A DNA stretch of 64,000 bases from Geodermatophilaceae bacterium URHA0031 (GCA_000620205.1 JHVP01000004.1:186001-250000), one strand, 5' to 3'; positions 18,001-25,992 are shown, counted from the first letter of the stretch. Notes: generated by a model from the letters alone, not told the origin. Made by a program: numbers and translations.

Positions 18001-18152
18001 TGCACGCCGCGGACGCCGACCCGGTGCAGCCACTCCAGGTCGAGCACGATCCCCTCGGGGTCGACGTTGCCGTCCATCCAGTGCCACCAGGCCCGCGGGC
18101 GCGCGTCGTCCGGCGGGTCGCAGAAGCCGCACCAGAGGTCCTCGAGCGTCAT
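15018..18152 (-). CDS. GH106-like alpha-L-rhamnosidase
   Basis: 1044 residues with no signal peptide. The N-terminus carries the family hallmark PRAWWHWMDGNVDPEGI followed by LDLEWLHRVGVRGVQLFYGG. Later blocks include FAVATSAGWSAAGGPWV, a sandwich domain insert (about 250-390), LSDSIESGAQNATERLRERF, and YYAEALEDHRPQLGDD with acidic residues typical of the active-site cleft. The C-terminal beta-sandwich includes GTYTTEVHLDGPV and TAPWRIDVTGALRPGRNTIEV. GH106 enzymes release L-rhamnose from flavonoid glycosides and pectic side chains by inversion. The ATG at 18152 overlaps the upstream gene's stop (ATGA). The family call is from motif memory and could be another large uncharacterised glycosidase family of similar layout. 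Confidence 0.8.
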   Translation of the reverse strand: MTLEDLWCGFCDPPDDARPRAWWHWMDGNVDPEGIVLDLEWLHRVGVRGVQLFYGGMGTPQVVPELVEHGSAQWRDAVRLATETAQRLGLEFAVATSAGWSAAGGPWVEPADAMKKVVWSETVVDGGGAVEQILAPLPDVAGPYQDCPRWGADPDAHRFARDWVTLAVPADQVAQPLAPSSVTGSAPLGDWSALLDGSYACSVSLPRDPDGRSTAWLEQVFDEPVTVAAVTVGLPGPRGFGAAPPPTAVLEAGDDDGTYRVVAELAAPEDPAKAVPVRTVAFAPVTARRFRLVLTGESAETALPRLAEGVRLPPVLRRVSEFGVSEFSLFAGGRVHQAELKAGFAAAPDYYALDTDPAAPGPAIDPGTVVDLTGQLDADGVLRWHAPPGRWRVLRLGMSLTGQTNGPAPAEATGLEVDKLDGDPVRRYLDTYLALFDGADLDALLSDSIESGAQNATERLRERFTELRGYDPLPWLPALAGLVVGDTARTDRFLHDHRRTIADLVAGEYYGMLAAQAHARGLSYYAEALEDHRPQLGDDLAMRSHADVPMGAMWMFDAGTGRPAPTYLADLKGASSVAHVHGKAFTGAESMTAFHRPWSYTPRRLKHVADLELALGVTRFCLHTSPHQPTQVPPPGIGLAPFLGQAFIRTEPWADLAGPWVDYLARCSWLLNQGVPAVDVAVFVGEEAPLTALFGDEPDRTVPAGFDVDYVDLDGLEHRFAVEDGDLTAGETRYQVLYLGGSSERMTVRALRCLSALVEAGATVIGRRPAGSPSLADDDAEHAALCDRLWGTGRVSDVDLAAALRPAPLTVDGAELLRIGRRTPAGEVVFLANPLPEPVTVTLQTATGAPLAGWDPVTLTRVPLGERVDLPPLGSLFVVPDDPPEPPSRPVVRRPLDGEWRLTLPGVLETVLTDGPRPWTGLGPAAAGFAGTGTYTTEVHLDGPVDGPAVLDLGEVGDLARVGVNGTDRGIVWTAPWRIDVTGALRPGRNTIEVEVANAWMNRLIAEAAAPTGEVFAPVAGVYAADAPVQTAGLTGPVVLEVPA

Positions 18153-19021
18153 GCCCGGCCTCGCTCGTGCGCCCGGAGCCGGGCCAGCAGGTCGCCGAAC
18201 AGCAGCCGGGTGTCGACGTCGGTGTAGACGCGCCGCTCTCCCCGACCACCCTCGGCGGTGCTGCTGGTCCACCGGCTGGACTCCACGGTCAGTGCCGTGA
18301 CCAGCACCGGCGGGCTGTCGCCGAGCGGCCAGGTGCCGCCGATCCGGGCCCACTCCGGCGGGTCGGTGAAGTGCTCCCACAGCCAGTGCCCGAGCTGCCC
18401 GGTGGTGCCCAGGTCGTGTTCCAGCTCGGCGACGGAGTACGCGCAGCGCCGGTAGGTCTCCACCGGGAACGACTGGACGTCGAGGTCGGCCTGGGCTAGC
18501 ACGTAGGCCGCGGCGTCCGGGTCGGTGTCCCGGTTGTACTCGAAGCCGGCGTCCAGCGACCCGCCGATCCAGACCAGCGTCATCCGGCCCGCGATGTCCG
18601 GCGCCTGGCGCAACGCCTGGGCGACGTTGGTGAGCGGTCCACCGCAGACCACGTACAGCGGCAGGTCGTCGTCCCGCCGGGCCTCGGCGACGATCGCGTC
18701 GGCCGCCGCGGACGCGCTGCCGTCTCCAAACGGCTCCTCGCTGCCGGCATGGACCGGCGGCGGGGCTGCGCCGCCCACCACGGCGAGCAGCTCCCTTGCC
18801 AGGGCCGCGCCGTCCGCCGCCCGCGGCAGCGGTCCGGGGAACTCGGAGCTGAGGAAGGAACTGGTCACCGCGACGACCCGGTTGGCCGGTGAGAGCAGGT
18901 GGTGGGCGAGGGCCACGAGACCGTCCGGGTCGCCGGACCAGTCGTTGTCCAGCACCACCCGGCAGTGCTCGGCGACCCGCAGGGTCGGGCCGGCCGGACC
19001 GGAGGTCTGCTGCACGGTCAC
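18149..19021 (-). CDS. Nucleoside hydrolase-like protein
   Basis: 290 residues. The N-terminal VVLDNDWSGDPDGLVALAHHLL replaces the canonical DTDxGxDD calcium site with spaced Asp residues. LYVVCGGPLTNVAQAL and a later DPDAAAYVL match inosine-uridine nucleoside hydrolases. It may hydrolyse an N- or C-ribosyl-type or other glycosidic bond. Being transcribed with rhamnosidase and monooxygenase genes argues against simple nucleoside salvage. GTG 19021 is the annotated start; GTG 19015, six bases in, is better placed behind GAGG. An operator copy (19030-19047) lies immediately upstream in a 33-bp gap after the esterase gene, so this gene begins a new transcription unit. Confidence 0.75.
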   Translation of the reverse strand: MTVQQTSGPAGPTLRVAEHCRVVLDNDWSGDPDGLVALAHHLLSPANRVVAVTSSFLSSEFPGPLPRAADGAALARELLAVVGGAAPPPVHAGSEEPFGDGSASAAADAIVAEARRDDDLPLYVVCGGPLTNVAQALRQAPDIAGRMTLVWIGGSLDAGFEYNRDTDPDAAAYVLAQADLDVQSFPVETYRRCAYSVAELEHDLGTTGQLGHWLWEHFTDPPEWARIGGTWPLGDSPPVLVTALTVESSRWTSSTAEGGRGERRVYTDVDTRLLFGDLLARLRAHERGRA

Positions 19022-19029
19022 CTCAATAA

Positions 19030-19047
19030 TTAGAATCGACGTTCTGA
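19030..19047 (-). promoter_or_regulatory. Candidate TetR operator, copy 3
   Basis: TTAGAATCGACGTTCTGA, third copy of the motif seen at 7303 and 13099. It lies in the 33-bp gap between the esterase stop (19055) and the nucleoside-hydrolase-like start (19021), marking an internal promoter between two same-strand genes. It ends 9 bp before the start, so the transcript is probably nearly leaderless. Confidence 0.62.
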
Positions 19048-19054
19048 ATGGACG

Positions 19055-20011
19055 CTAGGGTGTCCCGGACCACAGGTCAACGGAGTGCCGGGCGACGGGC
19101 ACCGTTCGGTGTAGCGCGGCGGCGAGGAAGTCGACCGAGCGGCGGACGATCGCGTCGGCATCGGGGTAACCGTCCCACCCGTGCTGCGCGCCGGGGACCG
19201 GCTCGAGCCGGACGTCGGCGCCCACCCCCTGCAGCGCGTCGGCGAGCAGCTCGCTCTGCGCGTACGGCACCACGGTGTCGGCCGTGCCGTGCAGCAGCAG
19301 GAACGGCGGCGCACCGGCGGACACGTGCGACACCGGGCTGACCGCCTCCCGGGTCGCGGCGTCCACCCCGTCGAGGAGGACGTCCAACGGCGGGACGAGT
19401 GCCTCCGGCGGCACGGCAGCCACCTCCGTGGGCGGTGCGAACCGGGGCATCGCCTCCGCGGAGGACACCCCGTACCAGTCGACCACCGCGGCGACGGCGC
19501 TCGACGGGCCGATCACGCCGACGTCCCCGTCGAGGTCCGGGCGGTCGGCGGTGAGGGCCACCAGCGCGGCCAGGTGACCGCCGGCCGACTCACCGGCGAT
19601 CCCGACCCGGCCGGCGTCGAGGCCCAGCTCGTCGGCGTGGTGCCGCAGCCAGCGGACCGCGGCCTTGGCGTCGTGCAGTTGGGCGGGGAACGGTGCCTCG
19701 CGGGCGTGCCGGTACTCGATGGTCGCCATCGCCAGGCCCGCGGCGAGCAGCTCCTCGACGAGCTGCCCGGGACGCAGCCCCGGCGGGAGCAGCCGGCGGT
19801 TGCCGGCCATCCACGCCCCGCCGTGCACCCAGACCACGACCGGTGCCGGGCTCGGTGCGGCGGGCACCCACAGGTCCAGCTCCAGCACCCGGTAGCCGGG
19901 CACCGCCGCGTACACCGCATCCCGGTGGTGGCGGGCGCCGTCGTCCCGGCGGGTCGGCTCCGGCGGTGGGAGGTAGCGGGCCGCCAGGTCGTTCGGGACC
20001 GTCTCGGTCAC
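19055..20011 (-). CDS. Alpha/beta hydrolase (BD-FAE/hormone-sensitive-lipase type esterase)
   Basis: 318 residues. Oxyanion-hole motif VVVWVHGGAWMAGN, nucleophile elbow GIAGESAGGHLAAL, a late Asp in LLHGTADTVVPYAQ and the catalytic His in GAQHGWDGYP complete the triad. No signal peptide. It likely removes acetyl, feruloyl or similar acyl groups from sugars taken in by the transporter. Last gene of the long operon that begins at 32456. GTG 20011 overlaps the GH43-like stop (GTGA). Confidence 0.88.
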   Translation of the reverse strand: MTETVPNDLAARYLPPPEPTRRDDGARHHRDAVYAAVPGYRVLELDLWVPAAPSPAPVVVWVHGGAWMAGNRRLLPPGLRPGQLVEELLAAGLAMATIEYRHAREAPFPAQLHDAKAAVRWLRHHADELGLDAGRVGIAGESAGGHLAALVALTADRPDLDGDVGVIGPSSAVAAVVDWYGVSSAEAMPRFAPPTEVAAVPPEALVPPLDVLLDGVDAATREAVSPVSHVSAGAPPFLLLHGTADTVVPYAQSELLADALQGVGADVRLEPVPGAQHGWDGYPDADAIVRRSVDFLAAALHRTVPVARHSVDLWSGTP

Positions 20012-21510
20012 GCCGACGCCCACGGCTGCGGGTCGACGGCCCCACCGCCGACCACCGACGGGTCGTCCGCGCCCAGGTAGGAGAAGGACCGGACGAGCAC
20101 GCTGCCGGAGCTGCTGGCGACCCCGGCCATCCGGCCGGTCATCCCGCCGGCGACCTCGGTGGACAGGTAGCGGCCGTCGACCTCCCCGAGGGCGGTGAAC
20201 GTGCCGTCCAGCACGACGCCGGCGAGCACCCGGTCCGGGCCGCGGGCGGTGGAGAACTCGTGGCCCTGCGACGGCAGCGCCCGCAGCTCGAGCTCCGCCT
20301 CGCCGGACAGGTCGGCCCGCCCGAGCTCGTGCCGGACGTCGCCGACGGCCCAGACCGCCCGCACCGTGCCGTCGGAGACCTCGAGGTCGAGGGCGTGCCG
20401 CGGGTCGATGCGCAGCGACAGGCCACCGGTGCCGGTCACCGCTAGCCGGGCGCGCACCACGGCGAACAGGTGCTCCTGCCGGCGGCCGACGAAGACCGGC
20501 CCGTCCCCGGAGGCGGTCAGCCGCCAGCCGTCGTCCTCGCTGGTGACGACCTCGCCGAGGTGGCAGGACGCCCCGACCCAGGACGCCGGCAGCCGGCCGC
20601 CCTCGACGGTCTCGGCCACGGCCCCGGTGCCGGCGGTGGGCTGGAGGTGGTCGGTCAGCACCGGCCAGCCGTCGGTCCAGACGACCTCGTCGGCGAAGGT
20701 CTCCCGGCCGAGCACGTGCCACTCCGGGCTGGAGCCGCGAGCCCGGATGCCGTGGTAGACGATCGCCCAGCTGCCGTCGGGACGCTCCACCAGGTCGGCG
20801 TGGCCGGTGTTCTGGACGAGAGCTGCGGAACCCCGGGCCGTCAGCACCGGGTTGGCCGGGTTGCCCTCGAACGGGCCCTGCGGGGAGCGGCTGCGCGCGA
20901 TGGTGACGGCATGGCCGCGCTCGGTGCCGCCCTCGGCGATGAGCAGGTACCACCACTCGCCGATCCGGTAGAGGTGCGGGCCCTCGGGGAACTTGCCGCC
21001 GGTGCCGGTCCAGATCTGGCGCCGCTCGGTGAGCACCTCGCCGGTGCGCGGGTCGATCACCGACTGGACGATGCCCTCGCCGCCCTGCGGGCCGAACCCG
21101 GCGTAGCTCATCAGGCAGGTGCCGTCGTCGTCCCAGGCCAGGTCGGGGTCGATGCCCATCGCCGACGGGATCCGCACCGGCTCCGACCAGGGCCCGGCCG
21201 GGTCCTCGGCGTGCACCAGCAGCTGGCCGCCGTCGTCGGACCAGTTCGTGGTGATCATCCAGAACCGGCCGTCGTGGTGCCGCAGCGTGGGGGCGAACAC
21301 ACCCCCGGACGGGCCGGCCTTGGACACGTCGAGCTGGGACGGGCGGTCCAGCGCGTTGCCGATCTGCTCCCACGAGCGCAGGTCGGTCGAGGCGAAGACC
21401 GGCACGCCCGGCGCGTACTCGAAGCTGGAGTTCGCCAGGTAGTAGGTGCCGCCGACCCGGCAGATCGAGGGGTCGGGGTGGAAGCCGGGGATGACGGGAC
21501 GCTGGGTCAT
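20008..21510 (-). CDS. GH43-like beta-xylosidase/alpha-L-arabinofuranosidase
   Basis: 500 residues. The five-bladed propeller begins PVIPGFHPDPSICRVGG with the general-base Asp in DPS. The second Asp is in MGIDPDLAWDDDG and the acid Glu in FPEGPHLYRIG, the classic GH43 trio. Residues about 320-500 form a jelly-roll/concanavalin-like module (LGEVVTSEDDGWRLTASGDG, LSLRIDPRHALDLEV), as in xylosidase-type subfamilies. Intracellular by absence of a signal. It would trim xylose or arabinose from imported glycosides. ATG 21510 overlaps the preceding stop (ATGA). Confidence 0.9.
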   Translation of the reverse strand: MTQRPVIPGFHPDPSICRVGGTYYLANSSFEYAPGVPVFASTDLRSWEQIGNALDRPSQLDVSKAGPSGGVFAPTLRHHDGRFWMITTNWSDDGGQLLVHAEDPAGPWSEPVRIPSAMGIDPDLAWDDDGTCLMSYAGFGPQGGEGIVQSVIDPRTGEVLTERRQIWTGTGGKFPEGPHLYRIGEWWYLLIAEGGTERGHAVTIARSRSPQGPFEGNPANPVLTARGSAALVQNTGHADLVERPDGSWAIVYHGIRARGSSPEWHVLGRETFADEVVWTDGWPVLTDHLQPTAGTGAVAETVEGGRLPASWVGASCHLGEVVTSEDDGWRLTASGDGPVFVGRRQEHLFAVVRARLAVTGTGGLSLRIDPRHALDLEVSDGTVRAVWAVGDVRHELGRADLSGEAELELRALPSQGHEFSTARGPDRVLAGVVLDGTFTALGEVDGRYLSTEVAGGMTGRMAGVASSSGSVLVRSFSYLGADDPSVVGGGAVDPQPWASA

Positions 21511-23153
21511 GGTCGGCCTCCGATGGGGGTGCGCAGCAGGGTGATCCGGGCCGCGCCGAGGTCGTCGATCGGGATGACGTGCAGCCGCTCGTCGCCGTTG
21601 AGCAGCCGGCCGTCGGACCAGCGGCCGTCCTCGAAGCGGAGCTCCTGCACCTGATCGAACTCGACCGTCTGCCCCGGCGCGCTGACGTCGACGGTGACGC
21701 CCTGACCGACGAGCAGGAACGTGTCGTCCCCCTCGGCGATGAGGAGGCCGAACGGCCGGGTGTCCCGCGGCGCCGGCGGCCCGGCCGCCCCGCCGGTCTC
21801 ACTGGGCGGCGGCGGTGGTGGTGGCGGTGGCTGGACGCCGGCGTCGAGCAGCATCCGGCCGAGCAGGGCGCGGGAACCGCGCGCGGTCACCTCGAGCCCA
21901 CCGAGCGAGAAGGTCGCCTCGGGGTCGTCCCCGTCCAGCAGGATGCCGGCGATCCGGCCCTCGGCCTGGGCCGCGGCGATGGCCGGGGCGAGCGGGCGGA
22001 GGAGGGCGTAGGCGCGGGCCAGCTGGCTGTCGAGGCGGCCGTCCTCGATGCCGAAGACCGAGAAGCCGAGCGCCCGGTGGTGACCGAGGGCCCAGAACAG
22101 GCTGCCCGTCCGGAACCGGGTCTCCGGGATGAACAGCGGGTTGTCCGGGCGGTCGTAGTCGGCCATCGCCGATTGCGCGTCGTCGACGTAGATGTCCGGG
22201 GCGAGCAGGTCCAGCGACGGGGCGGCCGCCTTCCACACGTCCAGCACCCGCGAGGTGGGCCCGCCGCTGGGGTACTCCCCCGCCCGGGACTGCCCCGGCT
22301 GCGGCCCGAGCCAGGCGTTGACGTACATCGGCAGCGGCGTGACGGCCTTGCCGGCCGCCGCCAGCTCCTCGGCGTGGCGGGCGAAGGCCCAGGCCATGAA
22401 GACCTCCTCGGCCTCCCAGCCGGCGCCGAGGACCTCCGCCCACGTGCCCGCCGTGCGCCGGCCGTTCCGGGCCCACAGCTCCGCGAGCTCCGGGCGCAGC
22501 CGGTCGGCGTGCTCCTCCAGGTGGGCCACGAGCTCCGCCGGCACCTGCTGCTGCCAGACCTCGTCGGCGGCGGGTGACCGGTCCCGGCTGTCGCCGAGCA
22601 GCCCGACCTCGTTCTCCACCTGCACCATGACGACGACGTGCTCGGGATCGGCCACCGCCAGGTGGTGCATCAGGGCTCCGAAGGCAGCGCGGTCGGCGGC
22701 CAGCAGCTCGGGTGAGAAGACCGACAGGACCGGCTTGGGCATCGCCCCTGGGTAGCTGAACACCTGGTGCATGCCCGGGTCGACGACCGCGCGGGGGAAG
22801 CGGGCGGGGTCCGACCGCACCCATCGCGGGGCGTAGGTCGACGCGGCGTTCTTGAACGCGCCGAACCAGATCAGCACCAGGTGCAGGCCGCGGTCCCGCG
22901 CGGCGCCGAGCTGGGCGTCGACGGTGGTGAAGTCGAACGTCCCCTCGACCGGTTCGACCTGCGCCCAGCTGGCGCTGCCGATGACCGTGCCGGCGTGCAT
23001 GTCCGCGACCTGGTCGACCACCCGGCGCAGGTGCTCGGGGTCCGAGGCCGCCGAGTTGTGCAGCTGACCGCCGAGCAGCAGCGTCGGCTCGCCGTCCACC
23101 ACCAGCTGCGCGCCGCCGTCCGTGGCCCGCAGGGTGGGCACCGGCCGGGTCAC
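21507..23153 (-). CDS. GH35-like beta-galactosidase with DUF5597-type C-terminus
   Basis: 548 residues. N-terminal LLLGGQLHNSAASDP, barrel block FGAFKNAASTYAPRWV, acid/base Glu in VMVQVENEVG, and probable nucleophile Glu in PLFIPETRF. After the barrel comes a run of nine prolines (21804-21830), then a beta-rich domain (PFGLLIAEGDDTFLLVGQGVTV) typical of the DUF5597 region of GH35-like enzymes. It probably removes a beta-galactosyl or related unit from a plant glycoside. GTG 23153 overlaps the deglycosidase fusion stop (GTGA). Confidence 0.85.
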   Translation of the reverse strand: MTRPVPTLRATDGGAQLVVDGEPTLLLGGQLHNSAASDPEHLRRVVDQVADMHAGTVIGSASWAQVEPVEGTFDFTTVDAQLGAARDRGLHLVLIWFGAFKNAASTYAPRWVRSDPARFPRAVVDPGMHQVFSYPGAMPKPVLSVFSPELLAADRAAFGALMHHLAVADPEHVVVMVQVENEVGLLGDSRDRSPAADEVWQQQVPAELVAHLEEHADRLRPELAELWARNGRRTAGTWAEVLGAGWEAEEVFMAWAFARHAEELAAAGKAVTPLPMYVNAWLGPQPGQSRAGEYPSGGPTSRVLDVWKAAAPSLDLLAPDIYVDDAQSAMADYDRPDNPLFIPETRFRTGSLFWALGHHRALGFSVFGIEDGRLDSQLARAYALLRPLAPAIAAAQAEGRIAGILLDGDDPEATFSLGGLEVTARGSRALLGRMLLDAGVQPPPPPPPPPSETGGAAGPPAPRDTRPFGLLIAEGDDTFLLVGQGVTVDVSAPGQTVEFDQVQELRFEDGRWSDGRLLNGDERLHVIPIDDLGAARITLLRTPIGGRP

Positions 23154-24445
23154 CGCCGGGCCGCGAGCGAGCGGAGCAGCGCGTGCTGGCGGCGGACCTG
23201 GTCTCGCCCGCGGCCGGGCTCCCGGCGCCCCTCGTACTCGCTGGACAGCCAGCCGGACCAGCCGGCGTCGGTCAGGGTCGGGATGATCTCGCCCCACGGG
23301 ACGTGCAGGTCGTTCAGGTCGTCGTCCACCTCGGCGAACTTGGCCTGGATGAAGTGCACGTGCGGGAGCACCTCGGCCAGGTCGGCCATCGGGACGGCGA
23401 GCGGCCGGAGGTGCTCGGGCACCTCGTCGCCGTCGCCGGACTCGATCTCCTCCGACAGCTCGAGCACCGGTGCGGTGTTGAAGATGCCGGTGTCGATGAG
23501 CAGCTTGAAGTGCTCGGTGCCGGTCTTCTCGATGAAGTCGACGTAGCCCTGGGTGACCGGGTGCTTGATCGGCGTGGGCGCGTGGATCTCCGGGCAGATG
23601 ACGACGTCCAGCTCGGCGGCCAGGTCCAGCGACCGTTCGACGGCCTCGGTCCAGATCGGGTGCGGGTCCAGCTCCCACGAGGTGACGCCGAACTTCGGGC
23701 GCACCGAGGTGAAGCCCAGCTCCTTGGCCAGCCGCAGGTCCAGCCGGATCTGCTCGGCCCCCTCCTCGGCGGTCAGGTCCCGGTCACGCCACCGGGTCGT
23801 GTCCACCCAGGACCCGTAGTTGGTGGCCGTGAGGCCGTAGCGCTCCAGCAGCCCGTGCCACTCGTCGATCCACGCCGCGGACGGCGCCGGGTAGTTCGGG
23901 ATGTTGCCCTCGCCGAGGATCTCGATGCCGGTGGCGCCCAGGTCGGCGATGTCGGCGAACACGTCCTCCAGCGTCATCGAGGTGTAGACGTCCTGCGTGT
24001 AGCTGTAGGTCGAGACCCCGAACTTGAGACCGCCGTCCGGGACCGGCGGCACGATGACACCCGTACCGGCCGAGGTGAACGGCGTGCGGGAGACCATCGG
24101 CGGGAAGTAGGACCGGCGCAGGTGCACGACCACCTCGAGGGTGTGCACGCCGACGGACAGCCCGCCGGGCATCGGCACGGTGATGGTCGCCGGCTCGTCG
24201 AGCTGCCAGCGGACGTCGGTCGAGGCCCGCAGCTCCTCGAGGGTGAACGTGCGGCCCTGCAGCGTCCACAGCGGCACGTGCTCGGGGATCCGCTCGCCGT
24301 CGACGACCACGTCGATGCCGTCGAGCAGGCTGGCCGCGACCCCGCGGTAGTTGGGGTTGCGCAGCTGGAACTGGAAGCCGGTGACCCGGCCGTCCTCGAG
24401 CACGTTGCGGAACCCGCGCCCCTGGATGACTGCGACGTCGAGCAT
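23150..24445 (-). CDS. Single-chain C-glycoside deglycosidase (beta-alpha fusion)
   Basis: 431 residues. Residues 1 to about 118 are a DUF6379 beta-subunit domain (GFRNVLEDGRVTGF, NYRGVAASLLDG, FTLEEL, HTLEVVVHLRRSYFPP). After a linker, residues about 139-431 are the TIM-barrel alpha domain. Candidate metal ligands are E286 (CPEIHAPT), D318 (LIDTG), Q367 (HFIQAKF) and E403 (SSEYEG). In known systems these are two proteins forming an alpha/beta complex, as they are at 1-1418 here. The order here, beta before alpha, is the reverse of that gene pair. ATG 24445 is preceded by GAGGAG at 8-base spacing; GTG 24451 would give a GTGA overlap instead. It follows the GMC oxidase gene directly, which would make its 3-keto substrate. 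Confidence 0.85.
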   Translation of the reverse strand: MLDVAVIQGRGFRNVLEDGRVTGFQFQLRNPNYRGVAASLLDGIDVVVDGERIPEHVPLWTLQGRTFTLEELRASTDVRWQLDEPATITVPMPGGLSVGVHTLEVVVHLRRSYFPPMVSRTPFTSAGTGVIVPPVPDGGLKFGVSTYSYTQDVYTSMTLEDVFADIADLGATGIEILGEGNIPNYPAPSAAWIDEWHGLLERYGLTATNYGSWVDTTRWRDRDLTAEEGAEQIRLDLRLAKELGFTSVRPKFGVTSWELDPHPIWTEAVERSLDLAAELDVVICPEIHAPTPIKHPVTQGYVDFIEKTGTEHFKLLIDTGIFNTAPVLELSEEIESGDGDEVPEHLRPLAVPMADLAEVLPHVHFIQAKFAEVDDDLNDLHVPWGEIIPTLTDAGWSGWLSSEYEGRREPGRGRDQVRRQHALLRSLAARR

Positions 24446-24447
24446 GG

Positions 24448-25992
24448 TCACTTCTCCTCTTCGGTGAGCGTGCGGGCGATGTCGCGGGCGCCGGCGACGG
24501 CGAGGGCGACCGAGGTGAGGGTGGGGTTGCAGGCGGTGGCGGTCGGGATGACGCCGTTGCCGGCGACGTAGAGGCCGTCGACGCCCCACACCTGGGAGGT
24601 CGGCGAGCAGACCGAGGTGCCGTCGTCGGTCGCGCCCATCCGGGTGGTGCCCTGGTAGTGCAGCGAGGCGCCGGGCGGGAAGGTGAGCGGGTCGCCACCG
24701 AGCGGCTCGCCGAGAGCGGCGGCCACCTGCTGCACCGTCGCCCGGGCCGCGGCGATCGACGCGTGGTCGCGCTCGGTGAGCCGGTAGTGGATGCGCATCG
24801 CCGGCATGCCGTAACCGTCGACCGCGGCCGGGTCGAAGTCCACCCGGTCGGACTCCTGCAGGTCCTTGGCGCAGAACCAGCCCAGGCCCACGATCGACCC
24901 GGGCGTCGGGACGTCGTCCGGCGCCAGCGGCACCGGCGAGGCGTCCAGCTGCATGACCTGGCCGTGGAAGGGCTCGGCATCGGTGAACGGCACCCAGCTC
25001 ACCCCGCTCTGCGGCACGATCTCGGGCTCGTCGCGTGGGTCCACCTCCTCGGCCGCCGCCGTGCCCACGTCGCGCAGCCGGACGGCGAAGACCGTCTGCG
25101 GCTGGTCGTTGAGGTACCGGCCCAGCGCCGCCGGCCGGACGCCGGAGGCCCAGAGCAGCTGCGGCGTGCGCAGCGCGTCGGCGGCCACCACCACGAACCG
25201 GGCCCGCACGACGTGCTCGTCACCGGTCTGCAGGTCGCGCACCCGGACCCCGGTGGCCCGGCCGTCGCTGACCAGCACCTCGGTCACCAGTGCCTCAGGG
25301 ACCAGCGCGAAGTCCGGGTTGGCCCGGGTGACGTCGCCGAAGACGACGTCGGAGCCGGACCAGGTGACCCGCCCGTCGGGCTGCCGCTGCACCGCCAGCG
25401 GCATCGGGCCGACCCGGCGGTCCTCGGCGCGGGTCTCGTCCAGCGCGTCGCTGAGCCGCTTGCGCACCTCGGCGGCGAACGGCGCGTCGTCGAAGGCGTG
25501 CGTGTCCACGCTGAGCAACCGCTCCCCCTCGGCGAGCAGCTCGTCCAGGTCGGTGAGGAACGGGATCCGCTCGCTGTCACCCGGCCTGGGGCAGGCACCG
25601 GTCCAGTGCGCGCCCATGCCGCCGACGTTGGCCGACATCGCCGCGCCGGGCAGCCCGTCCTCCCCCGGCTGCTGCCAGCCGGTCGGGAGCAGGAAGGTGC
25701 CGGGCCGGACCAGCCGGGGCACGTCGGTCGCGTAGCCCTCCAGGGTGTCGGTTGGGGTGTCCTCGGCCAGCGGCTGCGGCCCCTCGGAGAGCCGCTGCGC
25801 CCGGCCGCGCTCCTCGTCGTCGACGATGTTCTTCACGTGCACCCCGGGCGGGTCGGCCAGCAGCGGCCCGACCTCGAAGGTGGCGATGGTCGCGCCGGGG
25901 CACTGCTCGCTGAGGACGCGTGCGTACGCGGCGCCGCAGGGCCCGCTGCCGACGATCGCGACGTCGACGGTGTCAGGGAACGTGCGGGTCAT
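24448..25992 (-). CDS. GMC-family FAD oxidoreductase, probable C-glycoside 3-oxidase
   Basis: 514 residues. N-terminal FAD motif VAIVGSGPCGAAYAR (Gly15, 17 and 20), an internal GGMGAHWTGACPRPG stretch, VVVAADALRTPQLLWASG, and the C-terminal GMC active site. H445 (SLHYQGTTRMG) and N489 (ATACNPTLTS) are the expected His/Asn pair. Pyranose-oxidase-like GMC enzymes of the CarA type oxidise C3 of the sugar in C-glycosides, the step required before C-C cleavage. Being immediately upstream of the deglycosidase fusion makes this role likely. Another sugar oxidase remains possible. It follows the Gfo/Idh/MocA gene by 38 bp; no secretion signal is seen. Confidence 0.85.
   Translation of the reverse strand: MTRTFPDTVDVAIVGSGPCGAAYARVLSEQCPGATIATFEVGPLLADPPGVHVKNIVDDEERGRAQRLSEGPQPLAEDTPTDTLEGYATDVPRLVRPGTFLLPTGWQQPGEDGLPGAAMSANVGGMGAHWTGACPRPGDSERIPFLTDLDELLAEGERLLSVDTHAFDDAPFAAEVRKRLSDALDETRAEDRRVGPMPLAVQRQPDGRVTWSGSDVVFGDVTRANPDFALVPEALVTEVLVSDGRATGVRVRDLQTGDEHVVRARFVVVAADALRTPQLLWASGVRPAALGRYLNDQPQTVFAVRLRDVGTAAAEEVDPRDEPEIVPQSGVSWVPFTDAEPFHGQVMQLDASPVPLAPDDVPTPGSIVGLGWFCAKDLQESDRVDFDPAAVDGYGMPAMRIHYRLTERDHASIAAARATVQQVAAALGEPLGGDPLTFPPGASLHYQGTTRMGATDDGTSVCSPTSQVWGVDGLYVAGNGVIPTATACNPTLTSVALAVAGARDIARTLTEEEK

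Noticed and set aside
15333-18227. 964-codon plus-strand frame opposite the GH106-like gene
   Set aside because: Shadow frame; the minus strand carries the family hallmark motifs and coupled start.
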